A stretch of DNA of 64,000 nt, taken from the NCBI GenBank assembly GCA_026706485.1, contig JAPOYR010000010.1:333798-397797 (forward strand), written 5' to 3'. The DNA is from Chloroflexota bacterium (GTDB taxonomy: Bacteria > Chloroflexota > UBA11872). The position numbers and the translations under genes were made by a program. The notes below the pieces were generated by a model. It was given only the letters and a program-made list of their open reading frames with translations. It was not told the DNA's origin and ran no database searches. Positions 7,691-15,188 of this stretch are shown here, one piece after another; position 1 is the first letter of the stretch, and each line of letters starts with the position of its first letter.

Positions 7691-8524
7691 ATGTGGCCAA
7701 TCGCATCTAAGGGCACTGAAGGATGGGACGACGTGGCGCAACTGTTTGAAAAGACCGCGGAAGGGTGGCAAGAAATCCTGCCGGATGCGCTCGACTTCTA
7801 CACGGGCGTCCAAACGTCGGGGCTGACCTGGAATGGGACGCACTACGCCATCGCCAGCACCAGCCGCCTGTACATGTTCGACCGCAGCGGGCGCCGCGTG
7901 CCGTCTGCTGATGTCGTCGTCCCCTCGGGAGCGTTCAGCGTCCAAGTGAGGCGCATCGTCCAAGGTTTAACGTGGGACAAAACCAATTCCCTCTACTGGC
8001 TGCTCACGGAGAGCACCCCAGACGCCAGTGGGAACGAAGCGAACGTGAGGCGTTCGGATCTCGTGTCGCTGTCGCCAACAGGCACATTGGGAACGAAGCG
8101 CAACCTCAGTTCAGGGTCCGGCCAACGCTGGGGAGCGGTGATCTGGGCCAGTGATCTGCTGAATGTGGTTCGAACTGATGGGCAGGTGCGGCGTTGGACC
8201 ACGGCGCAGCCGCCAGTGGCGTCTGGATCGACCATCAACTTGCCCAGTGGCCCGGACAACATCGCCGGCGGCGTGTTCGTGAATTCGAAGTTCCTGGTGG
8301 CGGACTCTAGAGACTTGATGATGTACGGGTTCACAGACAGATGGGAGCGGTCGTCCGCCGACGACTTCGACCTCACCGACGTGCCCGGCGAGGAGGCCCG
8401 GCGCAACACCAACCCAGCCGGCGTCTCGTGGGATGGGCGGTTCGTGCGGGTAGCTGACAACAACTACTTCCGCCGCAAGGTGTTCACATACGGTCTCGAC
8501 GGAACTTACCTTGGAGCGGCGTGA
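7691..8524 (+). CDS. Putative beta-propeller tail-tip or receptor-binding protein
   Basis: 277 residues, starting just after the short fibre gene. Repeated blades of the form 'GLTWNGTHYAIASTSRLYMF', 'GLTWDKTNSLYWLL', 'SWDGRFVRVADN' (about residues 38, 90 and 245) suggest a propeller of the kind found at phage tail tips. It follows a fibre gene with an unusually short shaft, so the two may together form one adhesion device. No catalytic motif seen. The family is not named; the fold is inferred from repeats. Confidence 0.5.
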   Translation: MWPIASKGTEGWDDVAQLFEKTAEGWQEILPDALDFYTGVQTSGLTWNGTHYAIASTSRLYMFDRSGRRVPSADVVVPSGAFSVQVRRIVQGLTWDKTNSLYWLLTESTPDASGNEANVRRSDLVSLSPTGTLGTKRNLSSGSGQRWGAVIWASDLLNVVRTDGQVRRWTTAQPPVASGSTINLPSGPDNIAGGVFVNSKFLVADSRDLMMYGFTDRWERSSADDFDLTDVPGEEARRNTNPAGVSWDGRFVRVADNNYFRRKVFTYGLDGTYLGAA

Positions 8525-8686
8525 GCGGTCGGCGGCCGACTCAGGTTCCGCGCACGCACAGGATGGCGGGAGTGGTCGCCTCAGAGCAAAAGCACTCAGT
8601 CCCTATGGGTCCTGGCAGGCCGTGATCGACAACGACTACACCGCCTCAAAGCTCTGGATGGGCGGCAGCGGGTTGCTGGTGTCGTG
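8525..8686. other. Short spacer with possible ORF scrap
   Basis: About 160 bases between propeller and holin-like gene. A small open stretch near 8623-8688 reads VIDNDYTASKLWMGGSGLLV and then stops. It may be the end of a lost tail gene. No convincing ribosome-binding site. Confidence 0.3.
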
Positions 8687-8935
8687 ATGCCCACCGAATC
8701 TCGAACGTCGCTGAATGGCAATGGTCACCTGCTGGCGCGGATCGACGAACGGACGCTGCAGCTGCTCCGCGAGATCGCGCACCTCCGCGCCGACCTCGCC
8801 GCGCACGAGGCCCACGTGCACGAGGCCTATGTCACGCGGACCGAGTTCCGCCCCGTCCGGGCCGTAGTCTATGGGCTGGTGGGCCTGACCCTCACCAGCG
8901 TGGGCGGCGGCGTACTCGCGTTGGTGCTGCGATGA
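8687..8935 (+). CDS. Small coiled-coil membrane protein (holin/spanin-like)
   Basis: 82 residues from the ATG at 8687 (an in-frame GTG lies one codon earlier). Residues about 18-45 form a charged helix (RTLQLLREIAHLRADLAAHE), and residues about 58-81 a single membrane segment (VVYGLVGLTLTSVGGGVLAL). A soluble coiled coil plus one helix directly before the lysin fits a class of phage holin or lysis-accessory proteins. The stop overlaps the lysin ATG by four bases (ATGA), a sign of coupled translation. Confidence 0.5.
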   Translation: MPTESRTSLNGNGHLLARIDERTLQLLREIAHLRADLAAHEAHVHEAYVTRTEFRPVRAVVYGLVGLTLTSVGGGVLALVLR

Positions 8936-10911
8936 GAGTCGGTCTGCATTGGCCCAATCCGGACCGGCAGTATCCCGACGGCACGCCCTTCGTGGAGCTG
9001 TGCTATCTGCACGGTCGGGCTGCCGATGATCCGCATCATCCGGGCCCGGCCATGCGGCGCGTCGAGCGCCTGGCGGGACGGCATCCGGCCAGCTCGATCC
9101 TGTTGCGCGTGGACTGGCGGCAGGGGCAGTCCTATCCGGAGACTGGCGACGAGGTCGAGGCGTACGTCGCCGGCCTGCGGGAGTTGCACCGGCTGCGCCA
9201 TCTGGGTGACCGTTTGATCCTCCAGCCGGGCAACGAGCCGCAACTCGAGAGCGCGAGCGGCTGGCGCAGCGTCGACCGAGCAACGCTGGCCTTCGTCGCG
9301 CAGTGCCGGAAGACGTTGCCCGAGGCGCGGCTGGCGAGCGTTCCGGTGGCCACCTTTCACCCAAACCGTCTAGGCGCCCCGGCCGGGATCTCGCCGGAGG
9401 GATCGCCGTGGGCCGATCTGGACTACGTGCAACTGGATGCCTGGCGACGAGTGGCTGGGCCGCCAGACGTGCTAAGCGTTCACGTCTACGGCAATCCACG
9501 GTTGACGGTGACTGACGACCTGCAGACCCGCCATGAGCTGGGTTGGCGATTCGGGCTGAACGTGGCCGAGACCTGGGCCGAGACTCACCGCGCGCTGGGG
9601 CTCGACCATCTCCCCGTCTGGATCACCGAATACAACACGGCGGCGCGTGGCACCGACCCGCCGAATCGGCCCGCGCACAACTACCGCACGGGATGGCTCC
9701 AAGAATCCATGCGCGCCGTCGCGACGGCGTTGCCGCAAGCTGCGGCATGTTGTTGGTTCATCGGGCAGAAGCGTGGCGGCCATTGGGGGGACTTCGCGCC
9801 GGAGGCCAACGCGGATCTCGCTCGCGATCTCGACGCGACGGTGGGGACCCGAATCGCCGTACTGGACGAGGGGCCGGCGCCGGCGCCCGTCGTTGGACAG
9901 ACGCCACAAGAAACTCTCGCGTCACCACGTGCGCTCGTGCCACCCCTCGACGGCACGATCCGGGTCACGGATGTGTTTGACACGGACCGCGGCCGCTACC
10001 GGCACGGCGGCCTGGACATCGCTCTCGCATATCGCTCGGTGTACCGCCAGCCGGTGAAGGCGCCGGCGGCAGGGACGATCACGGCAGTCTGGACGACCGA
10101 CCACCCGAGCACGCGTGATCCCTCCCAGCGCGACGGCTGGCCGTACGGCAATGCGGTAGCCATGCAGGACACCAGCGGTGTGCTCTGGCGCTTCCTGCAC
10201 TTCGACGAGACACCGGCGCCAGCCATCGGGGACCGCGTGGAGCCCGGCCAGACTCTGGGTCGTTGCGATTCGACCGGGAACAGCACCGGGCACCACGTGC
10301 ATATGGATGCGTCGCCGGGCGGAGTGGTCGACCCGGAGACGTTCCGCGTGAAGGGGCCGCGGATCGACCCGCTGCGCCTGTACGCCGACGCCTACGCGCG
10401 GGAGGTTGGCTATGACCCAGCGGTCTTCCGACGGCAAGTCACGGTGGAAAGCGGCTGGAACCCGCAGGCGATCAGCACGGCGGGAGCGGAGGGGATCGCG
10501 CAGATCATTCCGCGCTGGCATCCAGCGATGCGGGGGAAGACGTTCGACCCGTTCGCGTCGCTGGAATATGCCGCCCGGCTCATGGCGGCGCACCTGGACC
10601 ACCGCGGCGGCAACTACCGCGAGGCCCTGGCGGACTACAACACGGGCCGCAATTCCAACGGCGGCTTCCGGGCTCAGGGCTACCGCTACGCGGATCACGT
10701 GCTGGAAGGAGTGGACATGGCCAGTACTCAGGAACTCGAAGCGTTGCGTAAGGACCGCGACGCCAACCACACCCGCAAGATGGCCGCGCTAGGGCAGCTT
10801 GGCACGGTTATCCAGGCGGCGCGGCGAGCCGGTGAAGACGCGTTCCGCCCGGAGGATTGGCAACGGGTCATGACCGCTGAGCGGTTCTATCACGACCCAG
10901 AGGCGGCATAA
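8932..10911 (+). CDS. Three-domain phage lysin: glycosidase-like + M23 peptidase + SLT transglycosylase
   Basis: 659 residues. Residues 1 to ~310 look like a clan-A glycoside-hydrolase barrel, with a 'NEP' at about residue 98 (LILQPGNEPQLES) and 'VWITEYN' at about residue 231 as the likely acid/base and nucleophile glutamates. Residues ~335-470 form an M23-type metallopeptidase (HGGLDIA near 358, HHVHMD near 453; the H-x(n)-D and HxH zinc ligands are present). Residues ~490-575 form a lytic-transglycosylase domain, with catalytic Glu in VTVESGWNPQAIS and the following AGAEGIAQIIP. The helical C-terminus is unassigned. Together these would cut glycan and peptide bonds of peptidoglycan. It lies between two holin-like genes. 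No signal peptide is visible, so export would depend on a holin. Confidence 0.75.
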   Translation: MRVGLHWPNPDRQYPDGTPFVELCYLHGRAADDPHHPGPAMRRVERLAGRHPASSILLRVDWRQGQSYPETGDEVEAYVAGLRELHRLRHLGDRLILQPGNEPQLESASGWRSVDRATLAFVAQCRKTLPEARLASVPVATFHPNRLGAPAGISPEGSPWADLDYVQLDAWRRVAGPPDVLSVHVYGNPRLTVTDDLQTRHELGWRFGLNVAETWAETHRALGLDHLPVWITEYNTAARGTDPPNRPAHNYRTGWLQESMRAVATALPQAAACCWFIGQKRGGHWGDFAPEANADLARDLDATVGTRIAVLDEGPAPAPVVGQTPQETLASPRALVPPLDGTIRVTDVFDTDRGRYRHGGLDIALAYRSVYRQPVKAPAAGTITAVWTTDHPSTRDPSQRDGWPYGNAVAMQDTSGVLWRFLHFDETPAPAIGDRVEPGQTLGRCDSTGNSTGHHVHMDASPGGVVDPETFRVKGPRIDPLRLYADAYAREVGYDPAVFRRQVTVESGWNPQAISTAGAEGIAQIIPRWHPAMRGKTFDPFASLEYAARLMAAHLDHRGGNYREALADYNTGRNSNGGFRAQGYRYADHVLEGVDMASTQELEALRKDRDANHTRKMAALGQLGTVIQAARRAGEDAFRPEDWQRVMTAERFYHDPEAA

Positions 10912-10923
10912 GGAGACGACAGG

Positions 10924-11199
10924 ATGGAAACCTACAGCATGAGATGGGGTGTCGTGCGGCGCTTCGCGCGCGTGGTCGCTGCCGCCTTCGTGGCGGGCGG
11001 CGTACCTGGGGCTGTGGTTGCGGTCCAGAGCCCCGAGGTGTACGAGCTCGGGACGCAACTCCTCGGCGCGGCCGGCGTGGCCGTAGCCGCAGGCGCGCTG
11101 GCGGCCCTGGATAAGTCAGTTCGGGCACGGTTTGGATCGTGGTCGGGGGTGTTCACGGCCGGACTAGCGGTACTGGCTACACACCGGCGAGACACCTGA
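10924..11199 (+). CDS. Holin-like membrane protein
   Basis: 91 residues, 12 bases after the lysin stop with AAGGAGA as ribosome-binding site. Two hydrophobic segments, about residues 12-35 (FARVVAAAFVAGGVPGAVVAV) and 46-62 (LLGAAGVAVAAGALAAL), with a charged C-terminus, fit a small two-helix holin. This would let the lysin reach the wall. It is the last gene of the phage module. Confidence 0.55.
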   Translation: METYSMRWGVVRRFARVVAAAFVAGGVPGAVVAVQSPEVYELGTQLLGAAGVAVAAGALAALDKSVRARFGSWSGVFTAGLAVLATHRRDT

Positions 11200-11299
11200 C
11201 AGGAGCGGGACCTCCACCGAAACTGGGGGGCTCAGCGCCGGGGCTTTCGTGTGGTGCCGAGACCGTCGCCTGGGACGCCGTGCCGGATCAATCCGCCCG

Positions 11300-11475
11300 T
11301 CTGATGGGACGCGGGGCCGCGATGGGCCCTGCGCGGTCGGGTAGACCGGGCGGATGCGCGCTTCCAGCCGCGCCCACGGCAGCAGCACGTCCATGCGCCG
11401 CAGAAAGCGCTCCCGCCGCGTCTGGCGCGGCTGTCCGTCATACTCCACATCGGCAAATGAGCGCTGGGGATGCAT
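11300..11475 (-). pseudogene. IS5-family transposase, N-terminal remnant
   Basis: On the minus strand from an ATG at 11475 the frame reads MHPQRSFADVEYDGQPRQTR, then REQF-like RERFLRRMDVLLPWARLEAR and IRPVYPTAQG. This is the conserved start of IS5-group transposases ('QxSFxDVEYxxxxxxTRRExFLxxMDxxxPW'). The homology breaks after about 55 residues and the catalytic DDE region is absent, so this is a scrap. I see no terminal inverted repeats around it. Confidence 0.55.
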
Positions 11476-11556
11476 CGAGGCCCTCACCGGCGATCGGTCA
11501 CCCCTGAGCATAGGCCCTGCCGACGGGCCGCGACCCGCGATTAAATCAGAGGTTTC

Positions 11557-11568
11557 CTAGCCCCTCAA
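11557..11568. other. Att-like core CTAGCCCCTCAA, copy 1
   Basis: Twelve bases identical to 12531-12542 (inside the tRNA-Leu 3' half) and 35368-35379. It lies just after the phage module and before the ArsR promoter. Possible old integration junction. Confidence 0.4.
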
Positions 11569-11593
11569 GGCTGTGGCGGGTGACGTTGAATCG

Positions 11594-11656
11594 TTGACAT
11601 GCAAGCGTGCTCTTGCCTATCGTAGGCCGCAGACATGCAAACGAACACTTGCCTTA
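11594..11656 (+). promoter_or_regulatory. Promoter and twin operator of the ArsR-VOC operon
   Basis: TTGACA at 11594-11599 and TATCGT at 11618-11623, 18 bases apart, form a plausible sigma-70-type promoter. Overlapping it are two 24-base direct repeats, ACATGCAAGCGTGCTCTTGC at 11597 and ACATGCAAACGAACACTTGC at 11633, exactly 36 bases apart and ending 11 bases before the GTG. Paired sites over the promoter suggest autorepression by the ArsR-type product. Confidence 0.55.
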
Positions 11657-11666
11657 GGCTGGTCGT

Positions 11667-11957
11667 GTGGACGTATATCGCGCGATCGCTGACCCAACCA
11701 GGCGAGCCATCCTGGATGAGCTCGTCGACCGGTCGGGGCAATCGCTCTTCGAGATTTGCGCACGCCTGACCATGAAACACGGCATCAACTCCTCACGGCA
11801 GGCGATCACGCAACACTTGGACGTCCTGGAGGCCGCCGGGCTGATTCGCACGAGGCGCGAGGGGCGATCGAAGCTCCATTGGTTTGTGGGCGGCCCGCTG
11901 AAGGCCATCGCGGAGCGTTGGCCGATCTCGACTGACGAAAGGGGATTGGAACGATGA
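11667..11957 (+). CDS. ArsR-family transcriptional regulator
   Basis: 96 residues from a GTG start. The winged helix-turn-helix begins MDVYRAIADPTRRAILDELV and continues through a recognition helix (SRQAITQHLDVLEAAGLIRT) to the wing (REGRSKLHWFV). This is the subgroup that pairs with VOC or SRPBCC proteins and lacks the metal-binding Cys motif of classical ArsR. It overlaps the VOC gene by four bases (ATGA), so they form one operon. Direct repeats over the promoter are its likely operator. Inducer unknown. Confidence 0.85.
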   Translation: MDVYRAIADPTRRAILDELVDRSGQSLFEICARLTMKHGINSSRQAITQHLDVLEAAGLIRTRREGRSKLHWFVGGPLKAIAERWPISTDERGLER

Positions 11958-12349
11958 GGATCAACCTGGCCGGCGTCTTCGTGGACGACCAACAGAAGGC
12001 GCTTCGCTTCTACACGGAAACGCTTGGCTTCCAGGTCAAGCACAACATTCCCTTGGGCGAGTACGCCTGGATTACGGTGGTATCCGCGGAAGACCCGGAG
12101 GGGACGGAGTTTCTGCTCGAGCCTGATGCCCATCCCGCGGTCCGCCCGTTCGTGGAGGCGCTTGTGGCGGACGGCATCCCCAGTACCTCCTTCGCGGTCG
12201 ACGACGTGCAAGCCGAACACGATCGTCTCGTGGAAAAAGGTGTGCGCTTCGTACAGCCGCCAACCGACCTCGGGACAGTCGTTACGGCGATATTCGACGA
12301 TACATGCGGCAACTTGATCCAGATCCAAGAGGAGAAACCTCAACCGTAA
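11954..12349 (+). CDS. VOC-family (glyoxalase/bleomycin-resistance fold) protein
   Basis: 131 residues with the two beta-alpha-beta-beta-beta modules of the vicinal-oxygen-chelate fold: 'LAGVFVDDQQKALRFYTETL' at the start and 'STSFAVDDVQAEHDRLVEKG' near residue 80. It ends in 'FDDTCGNLIQIQEEKP', the usual metal-site Glu strand. The family includes glyoxalases, dioxygenases and antibiotic-binding proteins; the substrate cannot be read from the sequence. It is co-transcribed with the ArsR regulator, suggesting an inducible detoxification role. Confidence 0.85.
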   Translation: MRINLAGVFVDDQQKALRFYTETLGFQVKHNIPLGEYAWITVVSAEDPEGTEFLLEPDAHPAVRPFVEALVADGIPSTSFAVDDVQAEHDRLVEKGVRFVQPPTDLGTVVTAIFDDTCGNLIQIQEEKPQP

Positions 12350-12361
12350 CGATCTTGAGCA

Positions 12362-12382
12362 GTCCCACCAGCCCCGTGGGAC
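12362..12382 (+). terminator. Possible hairpin terminator
   Basis: GTCCCAC and GTGGGAC form a perfect seven-base stem with a seven-base loop, 12 bases after the VOC stop. No T-tract follows, so it is a weak candidate. Confidence 0.3.
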
Positions 12383-12488
12383 GTGGCCGGTCGCCGATCG
12401 CAACGTGTCGCGCCCAAGAACGGAAGCCACGACTTGACGGTTGCCAGGAGGTCGAGCGCCTGCTTGGCTCAACTCACCAGCGGATCAC

Positions 12489-12542
12489 GGTGCCGAGGGC
12501 GGGACTCGAACCCGCACAGCCCGGAGGCCACTAGCCCCTCAA
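12489..12542 (-). pseudogene. tRNA-Leu(GAG), 3' half only (attachment-site remnant)
   Basis: Read on the minus strand it gives anticodon loop TTGAGGG, 3' anticodon stem GCTAG, a long leucine-type variable arm (TGGCCTCCGGGCTGT), T-arm GCGGG TTCGAGT CCCGC, acceptor strand CCTCGGC and discriminator A. The D-arm and 5' acceptor strand GCCGAGG are missing upstream (past 12542). An integration break in the anticodon loop of a tRNA gene is a classic footprint of tyrosine-recombinase elements. Confidence 0.7.
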
Positions 12543-12718
12543 CAGAGACCAACCCACCGCTGGTCACCACAAGAGCGTCTCGATTCAACTTACTGCCCAT
12601 GGTCGCCGTAACGTCCACAGGCTAGTAAACCCGATCCGCCAAATGCGGTTTCCAAACCACCGAAAACCGGTGGTAATTGCATTTTATCCGATAATTTCGG
12701 CTATGCCTAGTCCCTCAG
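12536..12718. repeat. 183-bp repeat with att-like ends, copy 1
   Basis: Starts CCCTCAACAGAGACCAACCC next to the tRNA-Leu break and ends CTAGTCCCTCAG (12707-12718), a near copy of the att-like core. Most positions match 42389-42572. A hairpin CCACCG-N5-CGGTGG is kept in both copies although its loop differs. Its right end overlaps the last codons of the PIN pseudogene. Confidence 0.75.
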
Positions 12719-13084
12719 TCCCGTGCTGAAGTCCTCGGAGTAGATGGCCTCACGCCCCGCCACGCGCGCTTCGGCGAGCATCGCCCCGTCCTAGTAGGAC
12801 GATCTGGACCGGTGGCTGATGGTGACGGCGGCCTGAAATCCCTCCACGGTCATGGCCTGAATCGGCAACGTGAGGTTCGGATCCAGGAACCGCAGGGTCT
12901 GGCCGTGGCTCAGACAATCTGGCCGACTGGGCCGCGTGGCCTGGTAATAGGACTCCTGAAGCACCTGCACCGACACGGCAAGGTCAGGCTCCGAGAGCAG
13001 TTCTCGCGCACGATTGCGCCTTTCGGGCTCTGCCGCCGCTCCGCTTGCCGCGTAAATGAGCACGTTGGTGTCGCCGAAGCGCAA
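12707..13084 (-). pseudogene. PIN-domain (VapC-type) toxin, broken by an in-frame stop
   Basis: Starts with TTG (as does the second copy at 42946): LRFGDTNVLIYAASGAAAEP, then ARELLSEPDLAVSVQVLQES. The PIN fold start (DTNVLIY) holds the first acidic residue. A TAG at 12791-12793 interrupts 'SSY*DGAMLAEA' where the second copy has Trp (SYWDGAIL). The frame then runs on through EAIYSEDFSTGLRD to a TAG inside the att-like core. The last ~25 residues, seen in part in the second copy, are lost. The matching antitoxin is missing: upstream sequence turns into decayed phage genes. A VapC would be a ribonuclease; this one should be inactive. Confidence 0.7.
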
Positions 13085-13128
13085 GGCTGCTACCCCCGCG
13101 ACTTCACCAGCAGCTTGGCAGCCGGCGA

Positions 13129-13254
13129 TTGATCGACTTGCTGGGTCGCTGGCTCACCAGCACTGTCCCGATCGCGCCGGTGGTGACGGGCACTGGCGAC
13201 AGAAGTTCCTTCGTACTGCTTGACCGCTACGGCCGCACGAAGGGCGTGGCGTGA
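13129..13254 (+). CDS. Small phage-like ORF ahead of decayed head genes
   Basis: TTG-started frame of 41 residues: LIDLLGRWLTSTVPIAPVVT, GTGDRSSFVLLDRYGRTKGVA. The stop overlaps the next frame's GTG (GTGA at 13251). It is probably the tail of a phage head or portal-region gene. It could be a remnant; no family named. Confidence 0.3.
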   Translation: MIDLLGRWLTSTVPIAPVVTGTGDRSSFVLLDRYGRTKGVA

Positions 13255-14186
13255 TCGAACTCGTTCACCCCGCGGCGATCGACCGCTACCCGGCGCTGCT
13301 CGTAGACGGGCGTGCCGGGGCCACCGCGCGCAGGGCGATCAATCCCGAGGCCAACGTGCCCGTGATACTGACGGACGCGCAGATCGACTCATGGTGGACC
13401 GCTACGTCGAGCGCCTCACCTAGAGCTAGACGCTGCGCAAGCGGCGCTTCGCCAAGGTGGCTGTAGAACCCGTGCGCCCGCGCGCGATGGACGCCCCTGT
13501 CTACGACCGCGCCATTCGGCGAGGCCTGCTCGCGCCCCTCATGCGCAACATCCGGTCGGGACTCAGCACCGCCGTTGCCGCCGCAGAGGCCATCGAGCGC
13601 CTGGACGAGGTGCCGCTGCTGACGACTCGGCGAAGAGGGTCTCGTGGCACGCGAAGTCGCGAAGCAAGCCCGGCGCCTGAACGGCTACCTGCGCCGGCGG
13701 CTGATCCAGACTTTCCGCGCCGCGCTGGGCGTCGACATTGCGGCCCTGCTGGACAACGAGGCGATCCGCCCGCCCATGGACGCTTGGCGGCGAGAGACCA
13801 TCGACCTGATTCGCACGGTGCCGACGCGCTTACGCGGCGACCTACCCGCGGCGATCAACCACGCGTTTGCCGAGAAGCCGTTCGATCAGTAGGAGCTGAC
13901 GCGCGTGGCGCGGGAGAAAGGGGAGAGTAGCGGCTAGAACTTACGCCAGATTGCGCCCGATCAGACCAACAAAGTGATCGGCAATTTGACGGCGGCGCGG
14001 CATGGGCAGCTTGGCATCGCGGAGTACGTGTGGGGGGCCGCGCAAGGCGAACGCGTGTGCGATGAGCACGCGGCGTTGGAAGGCACGACGCACCCCTGGG
14101 ACGCTGAGGGTATTACGCCGGGCAGTGAAATTTCGTGCCGCTGTTCGGCAGAGCCGGTGCTTCCCGAAGACGGCATTGCCGCATGA
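13251..14186 (+). pseudogene. Phage head-morphogenesis (Mu F / SPP1 gp7-like) remnants
   Basis: Pieces of one or two head genes in changing frames. 13251 onwards encodes VIELVHPAAIDRYPALLVDG. Then 'VAVEPVRPRAMDAPVYDRAI' and 'LAPLMRNIRSGLSTAVAAAE' come in another frame to about 13620. A frameshift leads to 'AREVAKQARRLNGYLRRRLI' and 'FRAALGVDIAALLDNEAIR'. The frame continues past TAG codons at 13890 and 13935 into 'APDQTNKVIGNLTAARHGQL' and the diagnostic 'GERVCDEHAALEGT...GSEISCRC' C-terminus of minor head proteins. In an intact phage this protein sits at the portal and helps package DNA. At least two frame changes and two stops make it non-functional. Confidence 0.65.
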
Positions 14187-14530
14187 CCGTCAAGTCGCCG
14201 CCGCGCCGCCCATCACCGACATCAAGCCGCGCTGCTGGAGGTCTCGGAAGCTGTTAGCGATGCAAGTGACGCGGCCATGGCGGATCGACTGCTCGCGCTG
14301 TAAGGCCGGGAACGCGAGCCCCCGTAGCCTGCTGACGACCGCCCAAGACTATTATTGTTGCTTGACCCGTCGCCACAGCTGGGCGACACTCGGAAGGTGC
14401 GCTATCTGCCGACTTAGAATGACGTCAAGGTCAGCGACAACGGCGGATGCAAGGCCGTCAAAGGCACCTTGGGACCACTGGCGAAGGACTACTACATGAG
14501 AGTTAGTGATTGAGAAATACGAAAAGCAAT
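14187..14530. other. No intact gene; probable further phage decay
   Basis: Short open stretches in several frames (for example KVRYLPT, then NDVKVSDNGGCKAVKG before DYYMRVSD) look like fragments of a phage structural gene. None has a start signal and full frame. The sequence becomes AT-rich from about 14490. Confidence 0.3.
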
Positions 14531-14564
14531 AGAGTGTGACGGTCCAGGATTCTGGGCCGAGCGC

Positions 14565-14813
14565 GTGCTAAAGAAAACAGAAAAAGAGTACAGAGAGCTT
14601 TACCAACCTAATACGGAAGAGGATAAAACAAAAACCAACGACCCTAGCATGATATCAATTGCCCATTTTCTGTTCATATTCGGAAACGAAGACATTTCAA
14701 GAACTGTGGCGCACCTATACATGATTGGCGACTCGGAAGAAGAAAGGATAGGTAGAATAGCGCACTTCTTCTACCACCTGATAAGGAGGCACGACCGCCA
14801 AATATTCAAATGA
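14565..14813 (+). CDS. AT-rich ORF of unknown origin
   Basis: 82 residues from a GTG. The open frame extends upstream to a TGA near 14512 without a better start, giving 'IECDGPGFWAERVLKKTEKE'. The product is charged and helical, with MISIAHFLFIFGNED and HLYMIGDSEEERIGRIAHFF. Its AT-rich codons differ sharply from all neighbours, pointing to recent import. No family recognised. It may be the 3' part of a gene cut at the junction near 14500. Confidence 0.4.
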   Translation: MLKKTEKEYRELYQPNTEEDKTKTNDPSMISIAHFLFIFGNEDISRTVAHLYMIGDSEEERIGRIAHFFYHLIRRHDRQIFK

Positions 14814-14847
14814 CCGATCGCTAGATTAGCTGCTTCATAATACAGAT

Positions 14848-15003
14848 CTAGAATTCATATGAGAGCGGACAAATAAGGCCAAGACTTTCCGAAGGGCAAA
14901 CATGATCGTTTTTGTCGTACGCGTATCGCTTAAATTGAGATTCAGCGTCAAGGTCACCAGGTTCAACATCAAGACCATGAAACTTATCTTTGTTGCCGTC
15001 ATT
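14848..15003 (-). pseudogene. 3' fragment of an AT-rich gene
   Basis: A minus-strand frame with coding-like composition (DGNKDKFHGLDVEPGDLDAE, SQFKRYAYDKNDHVCPSESL, GLICPLSYEF) ends at 14848. It has no start codon after the TGA at 15004-15006, where GC-rich sequence begins. It looks like the C-terminus of a gene truncated at the edge of the AT-rich patch. Family unknown. Confidence 0.35.
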
Positions 15004-15055
15004 TCACACTTGTCACACTTTATCTAACCTGAGCTTCGCCCGTCTCGGCCGGTGG

Positions 15056-15163
15056 CTACCCCGCCGCGCCGAGGCGGGTGAAGCCCCAGGCGAGTAGCCC
15101 GAGCGCCAAGTAGGTTGCCAGCAGCTCGGCCCGAATCTCGCGATCTGGCGCTGAGCCTGGCAA
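15056..15163 (-). CDS. Possible 35-residue single-helix membrane peptide
   Basis: TTG-started frame after the stop of the 15189 gene: MPGSAPDREIRAELLATYLA, then LGLLAWGFTRLGAAG. The second half is one membrane helix. No clear ribosome-binding site. Similar tiny hydrophobic frames follow or accompany the other members of this cluster, which is the main reason to record it. Confidence 0.3.
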   Translation of the reverse strand: MPGSAPDREIRAELLATYLALGLLAWGFTRLGAAG

Positions 15164-15188
15164 GACCTTCTTGACCGGCGCCTACGCC

